Below are positions 7,711-16,124 of a stretch of DNA of 38,061 nucleotides, piece by piece. The stretch's first letter is position 1. Every line of letters begins with the position of its first letter. The position numbers were made by a program, and so were the translations under genes. Under the pieces are notes generated by a model, which searched no databases, was not told the DNA's origin, and worked only from the letters and a program-made list of their open reading frames with translations. Source of the stretch: Thermoleophilia bacterium (GTDB taxonomy: Bacteria; Actinomycetota; Thermoleophilia; Gaiellales; Gaiellaceae); the NCBI GenBank assembly GCA_025929425.1, contig JAICME010000010.1, positions 1 to 38,061 of the forward strand, written 5' to 3'.

Positions 7711-8324
7711 GCACCCGGATCTCCGGGTTGACCGGGCTGACTCTCGAGACGGCGCCGACCGTCTGTCACGAGTGCATCTGGTGGCAGACGCGCAACGGGC
7801 GCAGCACCGACAAGCGCAAGTGGATCCGCGACGCCGAGGGCGAATGGGGCGCCTGGGGGACGGTCTACCACGACGACGACGGGCGGCTGCTCGGCTCGAT
7901 GCAATACGGGCCCGCCGAGCTCTTCCCGCGTGCGCGTGAGCTCCCCGCCGGGCCGGCGAGCAGCGATGCCGTCCTCGTCACGTGCGCCTACCTCACCGAC
8001 CCTTCCCGACCGTGGGTCATGCAGTCGCTCTTCCTGACCGCGATCGGCGATGCCCGCGACCGGGGAGCGCGTGCGCTCGAGGCCTTTTCGTACTGCTATC
8101 CGGAAGGCGAGACGAACTTCGAGCGCTTCCACGTGCACCGGACGATCTTCCCGTCCGACTTTCTCGCCGACTTCGGCTTCCTGCCGGTGCGCGCGAAGGG
8201 TCGCGTCGAGCTTGCGCGCCTCGAGCTCGGCGGGCTCCAGCCGGTGGAGGAGGGAAAGCGTGAGGTGGTGCTGGCCCGCGTGCGCGAGGCGTTCCTGCCG
8301 GCTCCGGAGCCGCAGCGGCCCTAG
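7707..8324 (+). CDS. GNAT-like acetyltransferase family protein
   Basis: A 205-residue protein from GTG 7707, overlapping the upstream stop as GTGA. It has the look of an actinobacterial GNAT-fold protein: an N-terminal strand and CHECIWWQ segment, a central strand VLVTCAYLTDPSRPWVMQSLFLTAIGDARDRGARALEAFSY where the acetyl-CoA loop and helix would be, and a C-terminal segment with FHVHRTIFPSDFLADFGFLPV. The canonical Q/RxxGxG/A loop is not well preserved, so catalysis is uncertain. No target can be inferred. It closes the plus-strand run that starts at sdhA. Confidence 0.55.
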   Translation: MSTRISGLTGLTLETAPTVCHECIWWQTRNGRSTDKRKWIRDAEGEWGAWGTVYHDDDGRLLGSMQYGPAELFPRARELPAGPASSDAVLVTCAYLTDPSRPWVMQSLFLTAIGDARDRGARALEAFSYCYPEGETNFERFHVHRTIFPSDFLADFGFLPVRAKGRVELARLELGGLQPVEEGKREVVLARVREAFLPAPEPQRP

Positions 8325-8334
8325 CGTCGGACCC

Positions 8335-8350
8335 GTTTCGTTAACGGAAC
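8335..8350. promoter_or_regulatory. imperfect palindrome upstream of the secreted repeat protein
   Basis: GTTTCGTTAACGGAAC is a 16-base palindrome with one mismatched pair, centred on CGTTAACG. It sits just before an unusually AT-rich stretch (TTTACAAAAAGAC, then GATTTACGG). This could be a regulator site next to a promoter for the downstream gene. It is a visual call only. Confidence 0.3.
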
Positions 8351-8360
8351 GCCAACGCGC

Positions 8361-9842
8361 GTGTTTACAAAAAGACGGCAGTTGCGATTTACGGTCTCCG
8401 CCGTGCGGGTGATCGCAATCGCGGGTGCTCTGTCCCTCGTCCTGACCGCGACGGCTCTCGGGGCGCGCGCGGACGTCGCACAGAAGGCCGCGTCGGCTCC
8501 TCTGCCCAAGGGCGCCGTACAGAAGAAGGGATCGAGCCTGTATCGCGTCGTCTGCCCCTCGGCCGCAGGCTGTGTGGCCACGGGCAGTTACCGCACCGCG
8601 AAGAACGGACACCTCCTCGCGATCGCCGAGCGAGGCGGCAAGTGGGAACCGCAGCAGACGCCCGTGGGCGTCAGCATCGCGTCGCTGGCGTGCCCGTCGG
8701 CCGGCAGCTGTGTCGGAACCAGCGGGGTCGCCGAGCAACGCGCTTCGGTGCTGACCCAGAGGGGCCGTGCGTGGCAGTCGACCGCCGTGACGCTCCCCGC
8801 AGGCGCGCCGTCGACTCCCTGGCCGGAACTCGCATCCATTTCGTGCGGCTCGCCGGGTAACTGCGTCGCGGTCGGCGCCTACGAGATCCCCACCTTCGGC
8901 GAACCTCTGCTTGTGACGGAGAGCAACGGAACGTGGCTCCCCGGGACCGAGCCTCAGCCGCCGGCAAATGCGGCGACGACTCGCGATCGGAACATCGTCA
9001 CGCCGGGAAACCGACTCTCACTCGTCGCGTGCCCCTCCTCCGGGAATTGCACCGCCGTCGGCACATATTCGGACAAGGATGCGACTGCGGGCGAGTATCC
9101 CTGGATGCTGGAGCAGACCGCCGGTCATTGGGCAGCGGGCGCCGCTCTGCGGCTTCCGGCCGATGCGAGCCCTTACGGGGACCCGGAGCGGGGAGATGCT
9201 CCGTTCTTCGGCTTCAACGGGCTGTCCTGTCCGTCGGCCGGGAATTGCACCGCCGTTGGCGGTTACCTGGGCACGAGTGACGTCGAGCTCGGCTTGATCC
9301 TGACCGAGCGCAACGGCAACTGGTCGCGCGGGGTCGGGGCGCCGCTCCCTCCGCGCGCCGTTCCGAATAGCGACCCGAACGAGTTCGACTCGCCGATCGC
9401 GTCGGTCTCGTGCGCCGCGCCCGACGACTGCGCTGCGGTTGGCTCGTACGTGCTCAAGGTCGGCGGCACGCCTCACGGCCTGCTTCTGACCGAGCGCGGC
9501 GGCACGTGGAAGGCGACGACGCTCGCTCTACCCGCAGGCGCGCAAGCTTCGGGCGGGGTGTTCCTGACCTCGGTCGCGTGCCCGTCGCGTGGCAACTGCA
9601 TCGCGATCGGCTCCTACGCGAGTCACGGAAAGACACACGGCCTGATCGTTCGCGAGCGCAAGGACAAGTGGGAGCGAGGCATGAATGCTGCGCTCCCGGC
9701 GAACGCGGCGGCCGCGAGCAGTCAGCACGCCTTCCTCAATTCCGTGTCGTGTGCCTCGGCGAGTCGCTGCACGATCGCCGGGACCTACACGACCCGCGGC
9801 GGGGTCGGGCAGGGCCTGGTCGTCAGCCTGCGGTTGTCGTAA
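8361..9842 (+). CDS. secreted protein with eight CX5C repeats, probably a beta-propeller
   Basis: 493 residues from GTG 8361. A basic N-terminus and hydrophobic core (VIAIAGALSLVLTATALGA) end in a probable signal-peptidase site, so the protein is exported. The mature part contains eight copies of a unit of ~46-66 residues, each with a CPSxGxCxAVGxY motif. Cysteine pairs stand at 65/71, 111/117, 162/168, 224/230, 290/296, 351/357, 407/413 and 464/470. Each copy is followed by LLxTERxGxW and LPAxA. Such spacing suggests an eight-bladed propeller with a disulfide per blade. No catalytic residues are apparent. An alternative GTG start at 8403 would still leave a complete signal peptide and would place the AT-rich block in the promoter. 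Its 3' end overlaps convergent thrB by 20 bases. Confidence 0.75.
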   Translation: MFTKRRQLRFTVSAVRVIAIAGALSLVLTATALGARADVAQKAASAPLPKGAVQKKGSSLYRVVCPSAAGCVATGSYRTAKNGHLLAIAERGGKWEPQQTPVGVSIASLACPSAGSCVGTSGVAEQRASVLTQRGRAWQSTAVTLPAGAPSTPWPELASISCGSPGNCVAVGAYEIPTFGEPLLVTESNGTWLPGTEPQPPANAATTRDRNIVTPGNRLSLVACPSSGNCTAVGTYSDKDATAGEYPWMLEQTAGHWAAGAALRLPADASPYGDPERGDAPFFGFNGLSCPSAGNCTAVGGYLGTSDVELGLILTERNGNWSRGVGAPLPPRAVPNSDPNEFDSPIASVSCAAPDDCAAVGSYVLKVGGTPHGLLLTERGGTWKATTLALPAGAQASGGVFLTSVACPSRGNCIAIGSYASHGKTHGLIVRERKDKWERGMNAALPANAAAASSQHAFLNSVSCASASRCTIAGTYTTRGGVGQGLVVSLRLS

Positions 9843-10632
9843 GCCCGGCGCCGTCCCGGGCGACCCGGAGCACGCGCACATCGTGCCGGGGATAACGCGC
9901 GTGCACTTCCTCCGAGATGTCGCGCTCTGTCCACACGATCACGGTCGGGCCGGAGCCCGAGAGCGTCACGCCGAATGCTCCGTCGGGGAGGTCGGCGCGC
10001 AGCTCGGCGAGGAGCGGGGCCGTCGGGGCGCGGTACGGCTCGTGCAGGCGGTCGTCGTGGCTCGCGGCGAACAACGGCGCATCGCCTGATGCGATCGCCG
10101 CGCCGAGCAGCGCCGCGCGGGCGACCGTGAAGACCGCGTCTTCGCGAGGGACGGAGTCGGGCAGCGCTTGCCGCGACTCCGCCGTCGAGACCTGCGCCTC
10201 GGGGATGACTGCGATCGGGGTCGCCGGCAGGTCATCGGCGACCCGCGCGATGCGGCCGTCCCAGGTCAGGCAGACGCCGCCCGCGAGCGCGGGAGCGAGG
10301 TTGTCGGCGTGGCCTTCGAGCGGAAGTCCGGCTTCGAGCAGCTCCTCGGCGCTCGGTGAGATGCCCGCGACCCATGCGCCGGCGACGAGGCCGAGCGCGA
10401 CGATCGCGGCGCTCGAACCGAGGCCGCGCTCGCGCGGGATCCGGCTCGTCCATTCGAATGTCCAGCCGGCGGGCGACGCGTAGGCGGAGAAGGCGCGCAC
10501 ACCGAGATGCGACTCGTCGCCGCCGCCTCCCTCGGTCAGCTCCAGCTCGTTCCAGAGCTCGAGCGCGGCGCCGGCGACGTCGAACCCCGGCCCGAGGTTC
10601 GCCGTCGTCGCCGGTGCGCGGAAGCGCGTCAT
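9823..10632 (-). CDS. thrB: homoserine kinase
   Basis: Phosphorylates homoserine to O-phosphohomoserine using ATP, the substrate for ThrC. The 269-residue protein from ATG 10632 is a GHMP-family kinase. It has an N-terminal APATTANLGPGFDVAG motif (6-21), the phosphate loop PRERGLGSSAA (66-75) and a C-terminal GVTLSGSGPTVI motif. It is the last gene of the aspartate/threonine block and overlaps the thrC stop by four bases. It is a little shorter than the usual ~300 residues but complete. Confidence 0.93.
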   Translation of the reverse strand: MTRFRAPATTANLGPGFDVAGAALELWNELELTEGGGGDESHLGVRAFSAYASPAGWTFEWTSRIPRERGLGSSAAIVALGLVAGAWVAGISPSAEELLEAGLPLEGHADNLAPALAGGVCLTWDGRIARVADDLPATPIAVIPEAQVSTAESRQALPDSVPREDAVFTVARAALLGAAIASGDAPLFAASHDDRLHEPYRAPTAPLLAELRADLPDGAFGVTLSGSGPTVIVWTERDISEEVHARYPRHDVRVLRVARDGAGLTTTAG

Positions 10633-11498
10633 GCGCCGACGGCGGCGGGATCCTTCAAGCCGTGGCCCGTGACGATGCAGACGACAAGGCCCTCGTGCTC
10701 CGCGTGAGCGAGACCGGCGATGCCGGCAGCGGACGCAGGCTCGGAGAAGACCCCTTCGAGCGCGCGGAGGTTCTTCCAGGCGTCGAGGATCTCCTCGTCG
10801 GTCACCGTGATGAGCGAGCCCCCCGAGCGTTCGACCGCCTCGTGCACCCACCTCTCGTGCACCGGCTCGGTGATTCGGATCGCCGACGCGACCGTGTCGG
10901 GGCGCCGTGCAGCCTCGACGGGGTAGAGCGCCGGGAGCGAGCTGACGAGCTCCTCGAACCCCCGCGCGACGGCCCGCGTGTTCCCGCCGCCGCCGTACGG
11001 GAGCGTCACCGCGTCGGGCGCGCCTCCGAGCTGCTCGGCGATCTCGGCAGCAACCGTCATCTGGCCCTCGATCCGGTCCTCGCTGCCGCCGGAGTTGACG
11101 AACGTCGAGCCGGGCTCGGAGGCGAGCGCCTCCGCGTGGGCGAACGCGTCGGAGAACGAGCCTTCGACCTCGACGATCGTCCCGCCGACCGCGCGCACCT
11201 GGACGAGCTTCGAGGCTGCGATCGCACCCGCGGGCACGACGATCACCGCTTCGATCCCCGCGCGCGCGGCGTAAGCAGCCGAGGAGGCCGCCGTGTTCCC
11301 GGTCGACGCGCAGACGAGCCGCGTGACACCGCGCTCGACCGCGCGCGTCGTCGCGACGGCCATGCCGCGGTCCTTGAACGAGCCTGTCGGATTCGCGCCT
11401 TCCCACTTCAGCCAGAGCTCTTCGACGCCGTAACGCTCGCCGAGCCGCGGCGCGCGCAGGAGCGGCGTCGATCCCTCGCCGAGCGTGATCTCGTTCAC
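10629..11498 (-). CDS. thrC: threonine synthase
   Basis: PLP-dependent fold-type II enzyme converting O-phosphohomoserine to threonine. GTG 11498 gives 289 residues, which overlap the hom stop by four bases. The PLP lysine is Lys42 in NPTGSFKDRGM. ASTGNTAASSAAYAARAG and the phosphate-cupping loop PYGGGGNTRA follow. The protein is shorter than many actinobacterial ThrC proteins (~350), lacking most of the N-terminal extension; it begins directly at GEGSTPLLRAPRL. Adjacent hom and thrB confirm the role rather than threonine dehydratase. Confidence 0.9.
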   Translation of the reverse strand: MNEITLGEGSTPLLRAPRLGERYGVEELWLKWEGANPTGSFKDRGMAVATTRAVERGVTRLVCASTGNTAASSAAYAARAGIEAVIVVPAGAIAASKLVQVRAVGGTIVEVEGSFSDAFAHAEALASEPGSTFVNSGGSEDRIEGQMTVAAEIAEQLGGAPDAVTLPYGGGGNTRAVARGFEELVSSLPALYPVEAARRPDTVASAIRITEPVHERWVHEAVERSGGSLITVTDEEILDAWKNLRALEGVFSEPASAAGIAGLAHAEHEGLVVCIVTGHGLKDPAAVGA

Positions 11499-12775
11499 GC
11501 AGCGATCACCGGTGCGATGAACGGTCGGCGGAGCATCTCCGGCGACCTGGAGAGCTCGTCGAGCGCCGCCTCGACGGAGCCGATCGGCGCGTCGTGCAGC
11601 ACGAGGTCGAGCGCGGCCCGTCCCCCTTCGAGATGCTGGACGAGTTGCGCGATCGAGACGTCGTGCTTCGCGAACGTCGCCGCCGCGTGCCCGAGCACAC
11701 CGGGCCGGTCGGCGACGGCGAGATGGACGTAGAACGGGGCGCGCCAGCCGGCCGGGTCGAGCCTCGGCAGCTCGCGCCAGCACGCGTCGTTCTGCAGAAA
11801 GCCCGTCCCCGACGTCCCGACGACGCTGACGAGGTCGGCGACGACCGCGGAGGCCGTCTCGATTCCGCCCGCGCCCGGGCCGCCGAGCGTGACCTCGCGG
11901 ATCGCATCGCCCTGGAGGACGACGACGTTGGAGCTCCCCTCGACGCTCGCGAGCGGATGTGCGTTCTCGACGAACGCCGGCTGCACGCGGACGTCCACCG
12001 CTCCCTCGGTGAGGGTCGCGATCCCGATCAGCTTCAGCGCCATGCCGAACGACGCAGCCGCGGCGACATGCGCCGGCTCGATCGTCTCGATCCCGCGGTA
12101 CGGCACGTCGTCGAGGAGGACACGAGAGCCGAACGCAACCGTTGCGAGGATGGCGATCTTGGCCGCCGCGTCGGCGCCGGTGACGTCGTCCGTCGGGTCG
12201 GGCTCGGCGTAGCCGAGAGCCTGCGCCTCGGCGAGCGCCTCGGCGTACGTTCCGCCGCGCGCCATCCGCGAGAGGACGAAGTTCGTCGTCCCGTTGACGA
12301 TGCCCAGGACACGATGGACGTTCTCGGCGACGAGCGATTCGCGCAGCACCTTCACGACGGGAACGGCCGCGCAGACAGAGGCCTCGAAGCGCAGCTGAAC
12401 GCCGGCCGCGGACGCGATCGCGAACAGATCGGCGCCCTCTCGCGCCACGAGCTGCTTGTTGGCGGAGACCACCGGCTTGCCGGCCCGGAGAAGCTCGCGG
12501 ACGTAGCCGCCCGCCGGCTCGATCCCGCCCATCACCTCGGCCACGACGTCGACGCGGGGGTCGTCGCGCAACGCCGCGAAGTCGTCCGTGAGCACGTCGT
12601 CGCCCGGCGCGAAGTCGCGGTTCTTCGCCGGATCGCGCACGAGCGCGCGAACCACGGTCAGCCTGTGCCCGGTCGCGCGCTCGATCTCGTCGCCGCTCTC
12701 GGCGAGCATCCGGGAGACGGCCGAGCCGACCGTGCCGTAACCGAGGAGGCCTACGCCGACGTCAACGGACGCCAT
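11495..12775 (-). CDS. hom: homoserine dehydrogenase with C-terminal ACT domain
   Basis: Reduces aspartate semialdehyde to homoserine with NAD(P)H. The 426-residue protein from ATG 12775 has the Rossmann motif [12 protein letters not shown] (about 9-20), the catalytic-domain signatures SANKQL and GIVNGTTNFVLSRM, and EAQALGYAEPDPTDDVTGADAAAK. It ends in an ACT domain (about 350-425, beginning FYVHLAVADRPGVLG), the usual site for threonine feedback inhibition. Its start lies 25 bases inside the end of asd, so translation is tightly linked. Confidence 0.94.
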   Translation of the reverse strand: MASVDVGVGLLGYGTVGSAVSRMLAESGDEIERATGHRLTVVRALVRDPAKNRDFAPGDDVLTDDFAALRDDPRVDVVAEVMGGIEPAGGYVRELLRAGKPVVSANKQLVAREGADLFAIASAAGVQLRFEASVCAAVPVVKVLRESLVAENVHRVLGIVNGTTNFVLSRMARGGTYAEALAEAQALGYAEPDPTDDVTGADAAAKIAILATVAFGSRVLLDDVPYRGIETIEPAHVAAAASFGMALKLIGIATLTEGAVDVRVQPAFVENAHPLASVEGSSNVVVLQGDAIREVTLGGPGAGGIETASAVVADLVSVVGTSGTGFLQNDACWRELPRLDPAGWRAPFYVHLAVADRPGVLGHAAATFAKHDVSIAQLVQHLEGGRAALDLVLHDAPIGSVEAALDELSRSPEMLRRPFIAPVIAA

Positions 12776-13698
12776 GCGGTGTCGAGCACCCTCTCCGCGA
12801 TCTGAACGGCGTTCAGCGCGGCACCCTTGTTGAGGTTGTCGCAGGCGAGGAACAGGACGAGCCCGCTCTCTGCCGCGGGATCGCGCCGTACCCGGCCGAC
12901 GAGGACCTCGTCGGTGCGGGCGGACGCGGCCGGCGTCGGTGTGTCGACCAAGCGCACCGACGGGGCCTCCCCGAGCACGGTTTCGGCCTGCTCGGGCGTG
13001 AGCTCCGACTCCAGCTCGATCCAGACCGACTCGGCGTGGCCGACGAGCACCGGGACGCGCACCGTGGTGGCGCTGATCGGCAGCTCCGGCAGCTCGAGCA
13101 CCTTCTGCGACTCGGCGCGGATCTTCGCCTCCTCGTCGGTCTCGGCCCCTTCCCACGTCCAGTCGAAGCCGATGTCGTGCTGCTCGACCGGCTCTTGCCT
13201 CAGCTGCTCGGCGCGCGCCGCGCCCTTGCCCGAGACGGCCTGGTACGTGGAGACCCGCACGCTGCGCAGTCCGGCGGCGTCGTGCAGCGGCTTGAGCACG
13301 CAGGTGAGCGGGATCGTGCAGCAGTTCGGGTTGGCGAGGATCCCGTCGTGGTCGGCGACCCGGTCGCCGTTCACCTCCGGTACGACGAGCGGGATACCCG
13401 GCTCGAGCCGATAGGCCGACGACTTGTCGATGGCGACGGCGCCGCCGCGCACGGCGTGGGGGACGAGCTCGCGCGACGCCTCGGTCCCGACCGAGAAGAG
13501 TGCGATGTCGATCCCGCCGGCGGCGAGCGCGTCGGCCGTCGCCTCCTCGACGACCGTGCCGTCGGCGAGCACCGAGCCGGCCGACCGCGCCGAGGCGAAG
13601 GCGCGCACGTTCTCGAACCCGTGCTCGCGCAGGATCCGCATCGTCACGCCGCCGACGGCGCCGGTGGCGCCGACCACGGCGACGCGTGCGTCACGCAT
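12751..13698 (-). CDS. asd: aspartate-semialdehyde dehydrogenase
   Basis: Reduces aspartyl phosphate to aspartate semialdehyde, the branch point to lysine/diaminopimelate, threonine and methionine. 315 residues from ATG 13698. The N-terminal NADP site is [13 protein letters not shown] (8-20). The catalytic cysteine is Cys126 in [11 protein letters not shown], where the usual residue after Cys is Ser, here a second Cys. [17 protein letters not shown] and the substrate motif [18 protein letters not shown] follow. It overlaps lysC by eight bases, the classical ask-asd arrangement. Confidence 0.93.
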   Translation of the reverse strand: MRDARVAVVGATGAVGGVTMRILREHGFENVRAFASARSAGSVLADGTVVEEATADALAAGGIDIALFSVGTEASRELVPHAVRGGAVAIDKSSAYRLEPGIPLVVPEVNGDRVADHDGILANPNCCTIPLTCVLKPLHDAAGLRSVRVSTYQAVSGKGAARAEQLRQEPVEQHDIGFDWTWEGAETDEEAKIRAESQKVLELPELPISATTVRVPVLVGHAESVWIELESELTPEQAETVLGEAPSVRLVDTPTPAASARTDEVLVGRVRRDPAAESGLVLFLACDNLNKGAALNAVQIAERVLDTAWRPLTSA

Positions 13699-14986
13699 CG
13701 ACCCGCTCCTCGGCGTACATCCGGAACTTGTCGTGCACCGCCCGCACTGCGCGCTCGACCTCCGTCGCGCGCACGACGCAGGAGACGCGGATGGACGAGG
13801 TGGAGATGATCTCGATGTTGATGCCTGCCTCCGCGAGGGCTTCGAACATGTCGGCGGCCACGCCGGGGTGACTCTTCATTCCGGCTCCCACGAGCGAGAC
13901 CTTCGCGACCTCGTCGTCGAGATCGATCGACGTCGCTCCGATCTCGGCGGCCAGCTGCTGCAGGATCGGCTCGGCGACGGCGAGATCGGTCTTCGGGAGT
14001 GTGAACGAGATGTCCGTCGTGCCGTTCTCGGACACGTTCTGGACGATCATGTCGATGTTCACGCCGGCGTCGGCGAGCGCGCGGAAGATCCGCGCAGCGA
14101 CGCCCGGGCTGTCGGGCACGGCGACGATCGTCGCCTTCGCTTCGGAAGCGTCGTGGGTGACGCCGGACACGATCGCCTTCTCGAGCACCAGGTCTCCTTC
14201 CTCGGCGATCCGCGTGCCTTCGCTGTCTGTGAACGACGCGCGCACGTGGAGCGCCACACCGTACCGTCGTGCGATTTCGATCGACCGCGCCATCATCACC
14301 CGGGCGCCGGTTGCCGCCATCTCCAGCATCTCCTCGTAGCTGACCGTCTCGAGCTTGAGTGCGTCGGGGACGATCCGCGGATCGGCGGTGAAGACGCCCT
14401 CGACGTCGGTGAAGATCTCGCAGGGGCCGCCGAGCGCCGCCGCGAGCGCCACGGCCGTCGTGTCGGAGCCGCCGCGGCCGAGCGTGGTGACGTCGTGCGA
14501 GTCGGCCGAGACACCCTGGAACCCGGCAACGAGCACGATCTTTCCGGCGTCGAGCGCCTCGTTGATGCGCGTTGCGCGCACCTCGGCGATCTTCGCCTTG
14601 CCGTGGACGGTGTCGGTCACGATGCCCGCCTGGGAGCCCGTGAGCGAGATCGCCTCGTGCCCGAGGTCATGGACGGCCATCGCGCAGAGCGCGTTCGAGA
14701 TCCGCTCGCCGACGGAGACGAGCATGTCGTATTCGCGCGGGTGCGGGACGGGGGAGATCTCGTGCGCGAGCCGGATCAGCTCGTCGGTCGTGTCGCCCAT
14801 CGCCGAGAGGACGCCGACGACGCGCTTGCCCTCTTCGCGCGCGCGCACGAGGCGACGCGCCACATCCTTGATCTTGTCCACGTCGCCGACGGACGTGCCG
14901 CCGAACTTCATCACCACGAGGTCGGGGCGGCCCGCCGTCGCGTCGGCTGCGATCTTCGGGAGCGGCTCGTATTGCGTGGTCGCCAT
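13691..14986 (-). CDS. lysC: aspartate kinase
   Basis: Catalyses the first committed step of the aspartate family pathway. 431 residues from ATG 14986. The kinase domain shows [11 protein letters not shown] (25-35), the substrate motif SVGERIS, and [16 protein letters not shown]. The C-terminal third has two ACT domains (one near [17 protein letters not shown], one near [19 protein letters not shown]) expected to bind lysine and/or threonine. Actinobacterial lysC often has an internal start making a separate beta subunit; this was not resolved here. The N-terminal extension before VVMKFGG is ~24 residues, so a later start cannot be excluded. It begins seven bases after recR. Confidence 0.94.
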   Translation of the reverse strand: MATTQYEPLPKIAADATAGRPDLVVMKFGGTSVGDVDKIKDVARRLVRAREEGKRVVGVLSAMGDTTDELIRLAHEISPVPHPREYDMLVSVGERISNALCAMAVHDLGHEAISLTGSQAGIVTDTVHGKAKIAEVRATRINEALDAGKIVLVAGFQGVSADSHDVTTLGRGGSDTTAVALAAALGGPCEIFTDVEGVFTADPRIVPDALKLETVSYEEMLEMAATGARVMMARSIEIARRYGVALHVRASFTDSEGTRIAEEGDLVLEKAIVSGVTHDASEAKATIVAVPDSPGVAARIFRALADAGVNIDMIVQNVSENGTTDISFTLPKTDLAVAEPILQQLAAEIGATSIDLDDEVAKVSLVGAGMKSHPGVAADMFEALAEAGINIEIISTSSIRVSCVVRATEVERAVRAVHDKFRMYAEERVDA

Positions 14987-14992
14987 CGCCGT

Positions 14993-15583
14993 CTACATCT
15001 CCCTGCGGCCGACGAGCGCGCGGCCGAGCGTCACCTCATCCGCGTACTCGAGGTCGCCGCCGACCGGCAGCCCGCTGGCAAGGCGCGTGACCCGGACGCG
15101 ATCGCGGAGCCGGCTTGCGAGGTAGGACGCGGTCGCTTCGCCGGTCGCGTTCGGGTTCGTGGCGAGGACGACCTCGACGACCCCGTCGCTCTGGACGCGA
15201 TGCATGAGCTCGTCGATGCGGAGGTGCTCGGGCTCGACGCCGTCGAGCGGCGACAGCGCGCCGCCGAGGACGTGGTAGAGGCCGCGGTACTCCGCCGTCC
15301 GCTCGAGCGAGACGAGGTCGACGGGCTGCTCCACCACACAGATCGTCGTGCGGTCGCGGCGCGCGTCGAGGCAGATCCCGCAGAGCTCGTCCTCGGTCAG
15401 GTTGCCGCAGTCACGGCAGAAGCGGACGCGCTCCTTCACCTCTTTGATCGCCCCTGCGAGTGCCAGGGCCTCCTCCTTCTGCGCCTGGAGGAGGTGGAAA
15501 GCAAGCCGCTGCGCGGTGCGGCTGCCGATGCCCGGCAGGCGCGTCAGCTGGGCGACGAGGTTCTCGACGGAGGGGCTCAGCAT
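14993..15583 (-). CDS. recR: recombination mediator protein RecR
   Basis: Works with RecF/RecO to load RecA on gapped DNA. 196 residues from ATG 15583, the normal size. The N-terminal helix-hairpin-helix is LTRLPGIGSRTAQRLAFHLL. The zinc finger is CRDCGNLTEDELCGIC. The Toprim domain includes CVVEQPVDLVSLERT and LATNPNATGEATASYLA. The longer frame back to 15631 would run through the palindrome and is rejected. It lies in the common dnaX-ybaB-recR order, with a small ORF inserted between ybaB and recR. Confidence 0.95.
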   Translation of the reverse strand: MLSPSVENLVAQLTRLPGIGSRTAQRLAFHLLQAQKEEALALAGAIKEVKERVRFCRDCGNLTEDELCGICLDARRDRTTICVVEQPVDLVSLERTAEYRGLYHVLGGALSPLDGVEPEHLRIDELMHRVQSDGVVEVVLATNPNATGEATASYLASRLRDRVRVTRLASGLPVGGDLEYADEVTLGRALVGRREM

Positions 15584-15609
15584 GTCGTCTGAGGGTACTC
15601 GTCCGCTTC

Positions 15610-15652
15610 GGACACGACCGGTGCCTGGCACCGGTCGTGTCCCGAGGGGACA
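15610..15652. repeat. nested palindromes upstream of recR
   Basis: A perfect inverted repeat with 16-base arms and one central base spans 15610-15642 (GGACACGACCGGTGCC, then its complement). A second hairpin, TGTCCC-GAG-GGGACA (15638-15652), shares the last bases of the first, so the two are mutually exclusive. The element lies between the small membrane ORF and recR. It could be an intrinsic terminator or attenuator (no T-run is visible on either strand) or one copy of a dispersed extragenic palindrome. Confidence 0.6.
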
Positions 15653-15658
15653 GGTCCG

Positions 15659-15790
15659 CTAGCGGGGCGAGAAGTCGAAGGCCCAGCCCCAGATCACGAC
15701 GCCGATCAGGGCCAGCACGATGAGCGCCCAGAGCCAGTTGGAGAAGATGTACCGGCCGCGGACGCTCCGTCGCGGCGGGGGTGTGTTCAC
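15659..15790 (-). CDS. 43-residue single-span membrane protein
   Basis: Small ORF from GTG 15790, overlapping the ybaB stop as GTGA, ending at TAG 15659-15661. A basic N-terminus (PPPRRSVRGRYIF) leads into one hydrophobic span of ~20 residues (LWALIVLALIGVVIWGWAF), predicting cytoplasmic N-terminus by the positive-inside rule. Tight coupling to ybaB and a sharp membrane pattern argue that it is real. Function unknown; no link to YbaB or RecR is established. Confidence 0.55.
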   Translation of the reverse strand: MNTPPPRRSVRGRYIFSNWLWALIVLALIGVVIWGWAFDFSPR

Positions 15791-16122
15791 TCGCCGAGGC
15801 CGGGAAGGCCGAGTCCGCCGAGGCCCATGTCCCCGAGCATCTGCTGCGCCCTCGCCTCGACGCCTGCGCGGGCCGAGCGCAGGGCCTCGTTCACGCCGGC
15901 GAGAACGAGGTCGGCAAGCGCCTCGGGATCTTCCGGGTCGATCGCGTCCGGCGAGATCTCGATCGCGACGACCTCGCCGGCGCCGTTCGCCGTGACCTTC
16001 ACGAGCCCGCCGCCGACCGACGACTGCGCGGTCTCCTGGGCAGCTTCGTCCTGCATCCGCTGCACCTGCTCCTGCATCTGCGCGGCTTGCTGCATCAGCC
16101 GGTCCATGTCGAACGAAGACAT
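15787..16122 (-). CDS. ybaB: nucleoid-associated protein YbaB/EbfC
   Basis: Small DNA-binding protein, 111 residues from ATG 16122. It has the family pattern: an N-terminal helix rich in Gln and Met (DMDRLMQQAAQMQEQVQRMQ), the SSVGGGLVKVTANGAGEVVAIEISPDAI core, and a C-terminal helix with ADLVLAGVNEAL. A Gly/Leu-rich tail follows. It lies two bases after dnaX in the conserved dnaX-ybaB-recR order. Confidence 0.93.
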   Translation of the reverse strand: MSSFDMDRLMQQAAQMQEQVQRMQDEAAQETAQSSVGGGLVKVTANGAGEVVAIEISPDAIDPEDPEALADLVLAGVNEALRSARAGVEARAQQMLGDMGLGGLGLPGLGE

Positions 16123-16124
16123 GG

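Noticed and set aside
8835-9790. The recurring CPSxGNC segments as a DNA-level or CRISPR-like repeat
   Set aside because: The similarity is at protein level only; the DNA copies differ in codons, spacing is 140-200 bases, and there are no constant repeats with unique spacers.
13424-15592. 722-codon plus-strand frame opposite lysC and recR
   Set aside because: It is composed of Asp/Arg/Val/His-rich antisense sequence with no domain; lysC and recR are certain on the minus strand.
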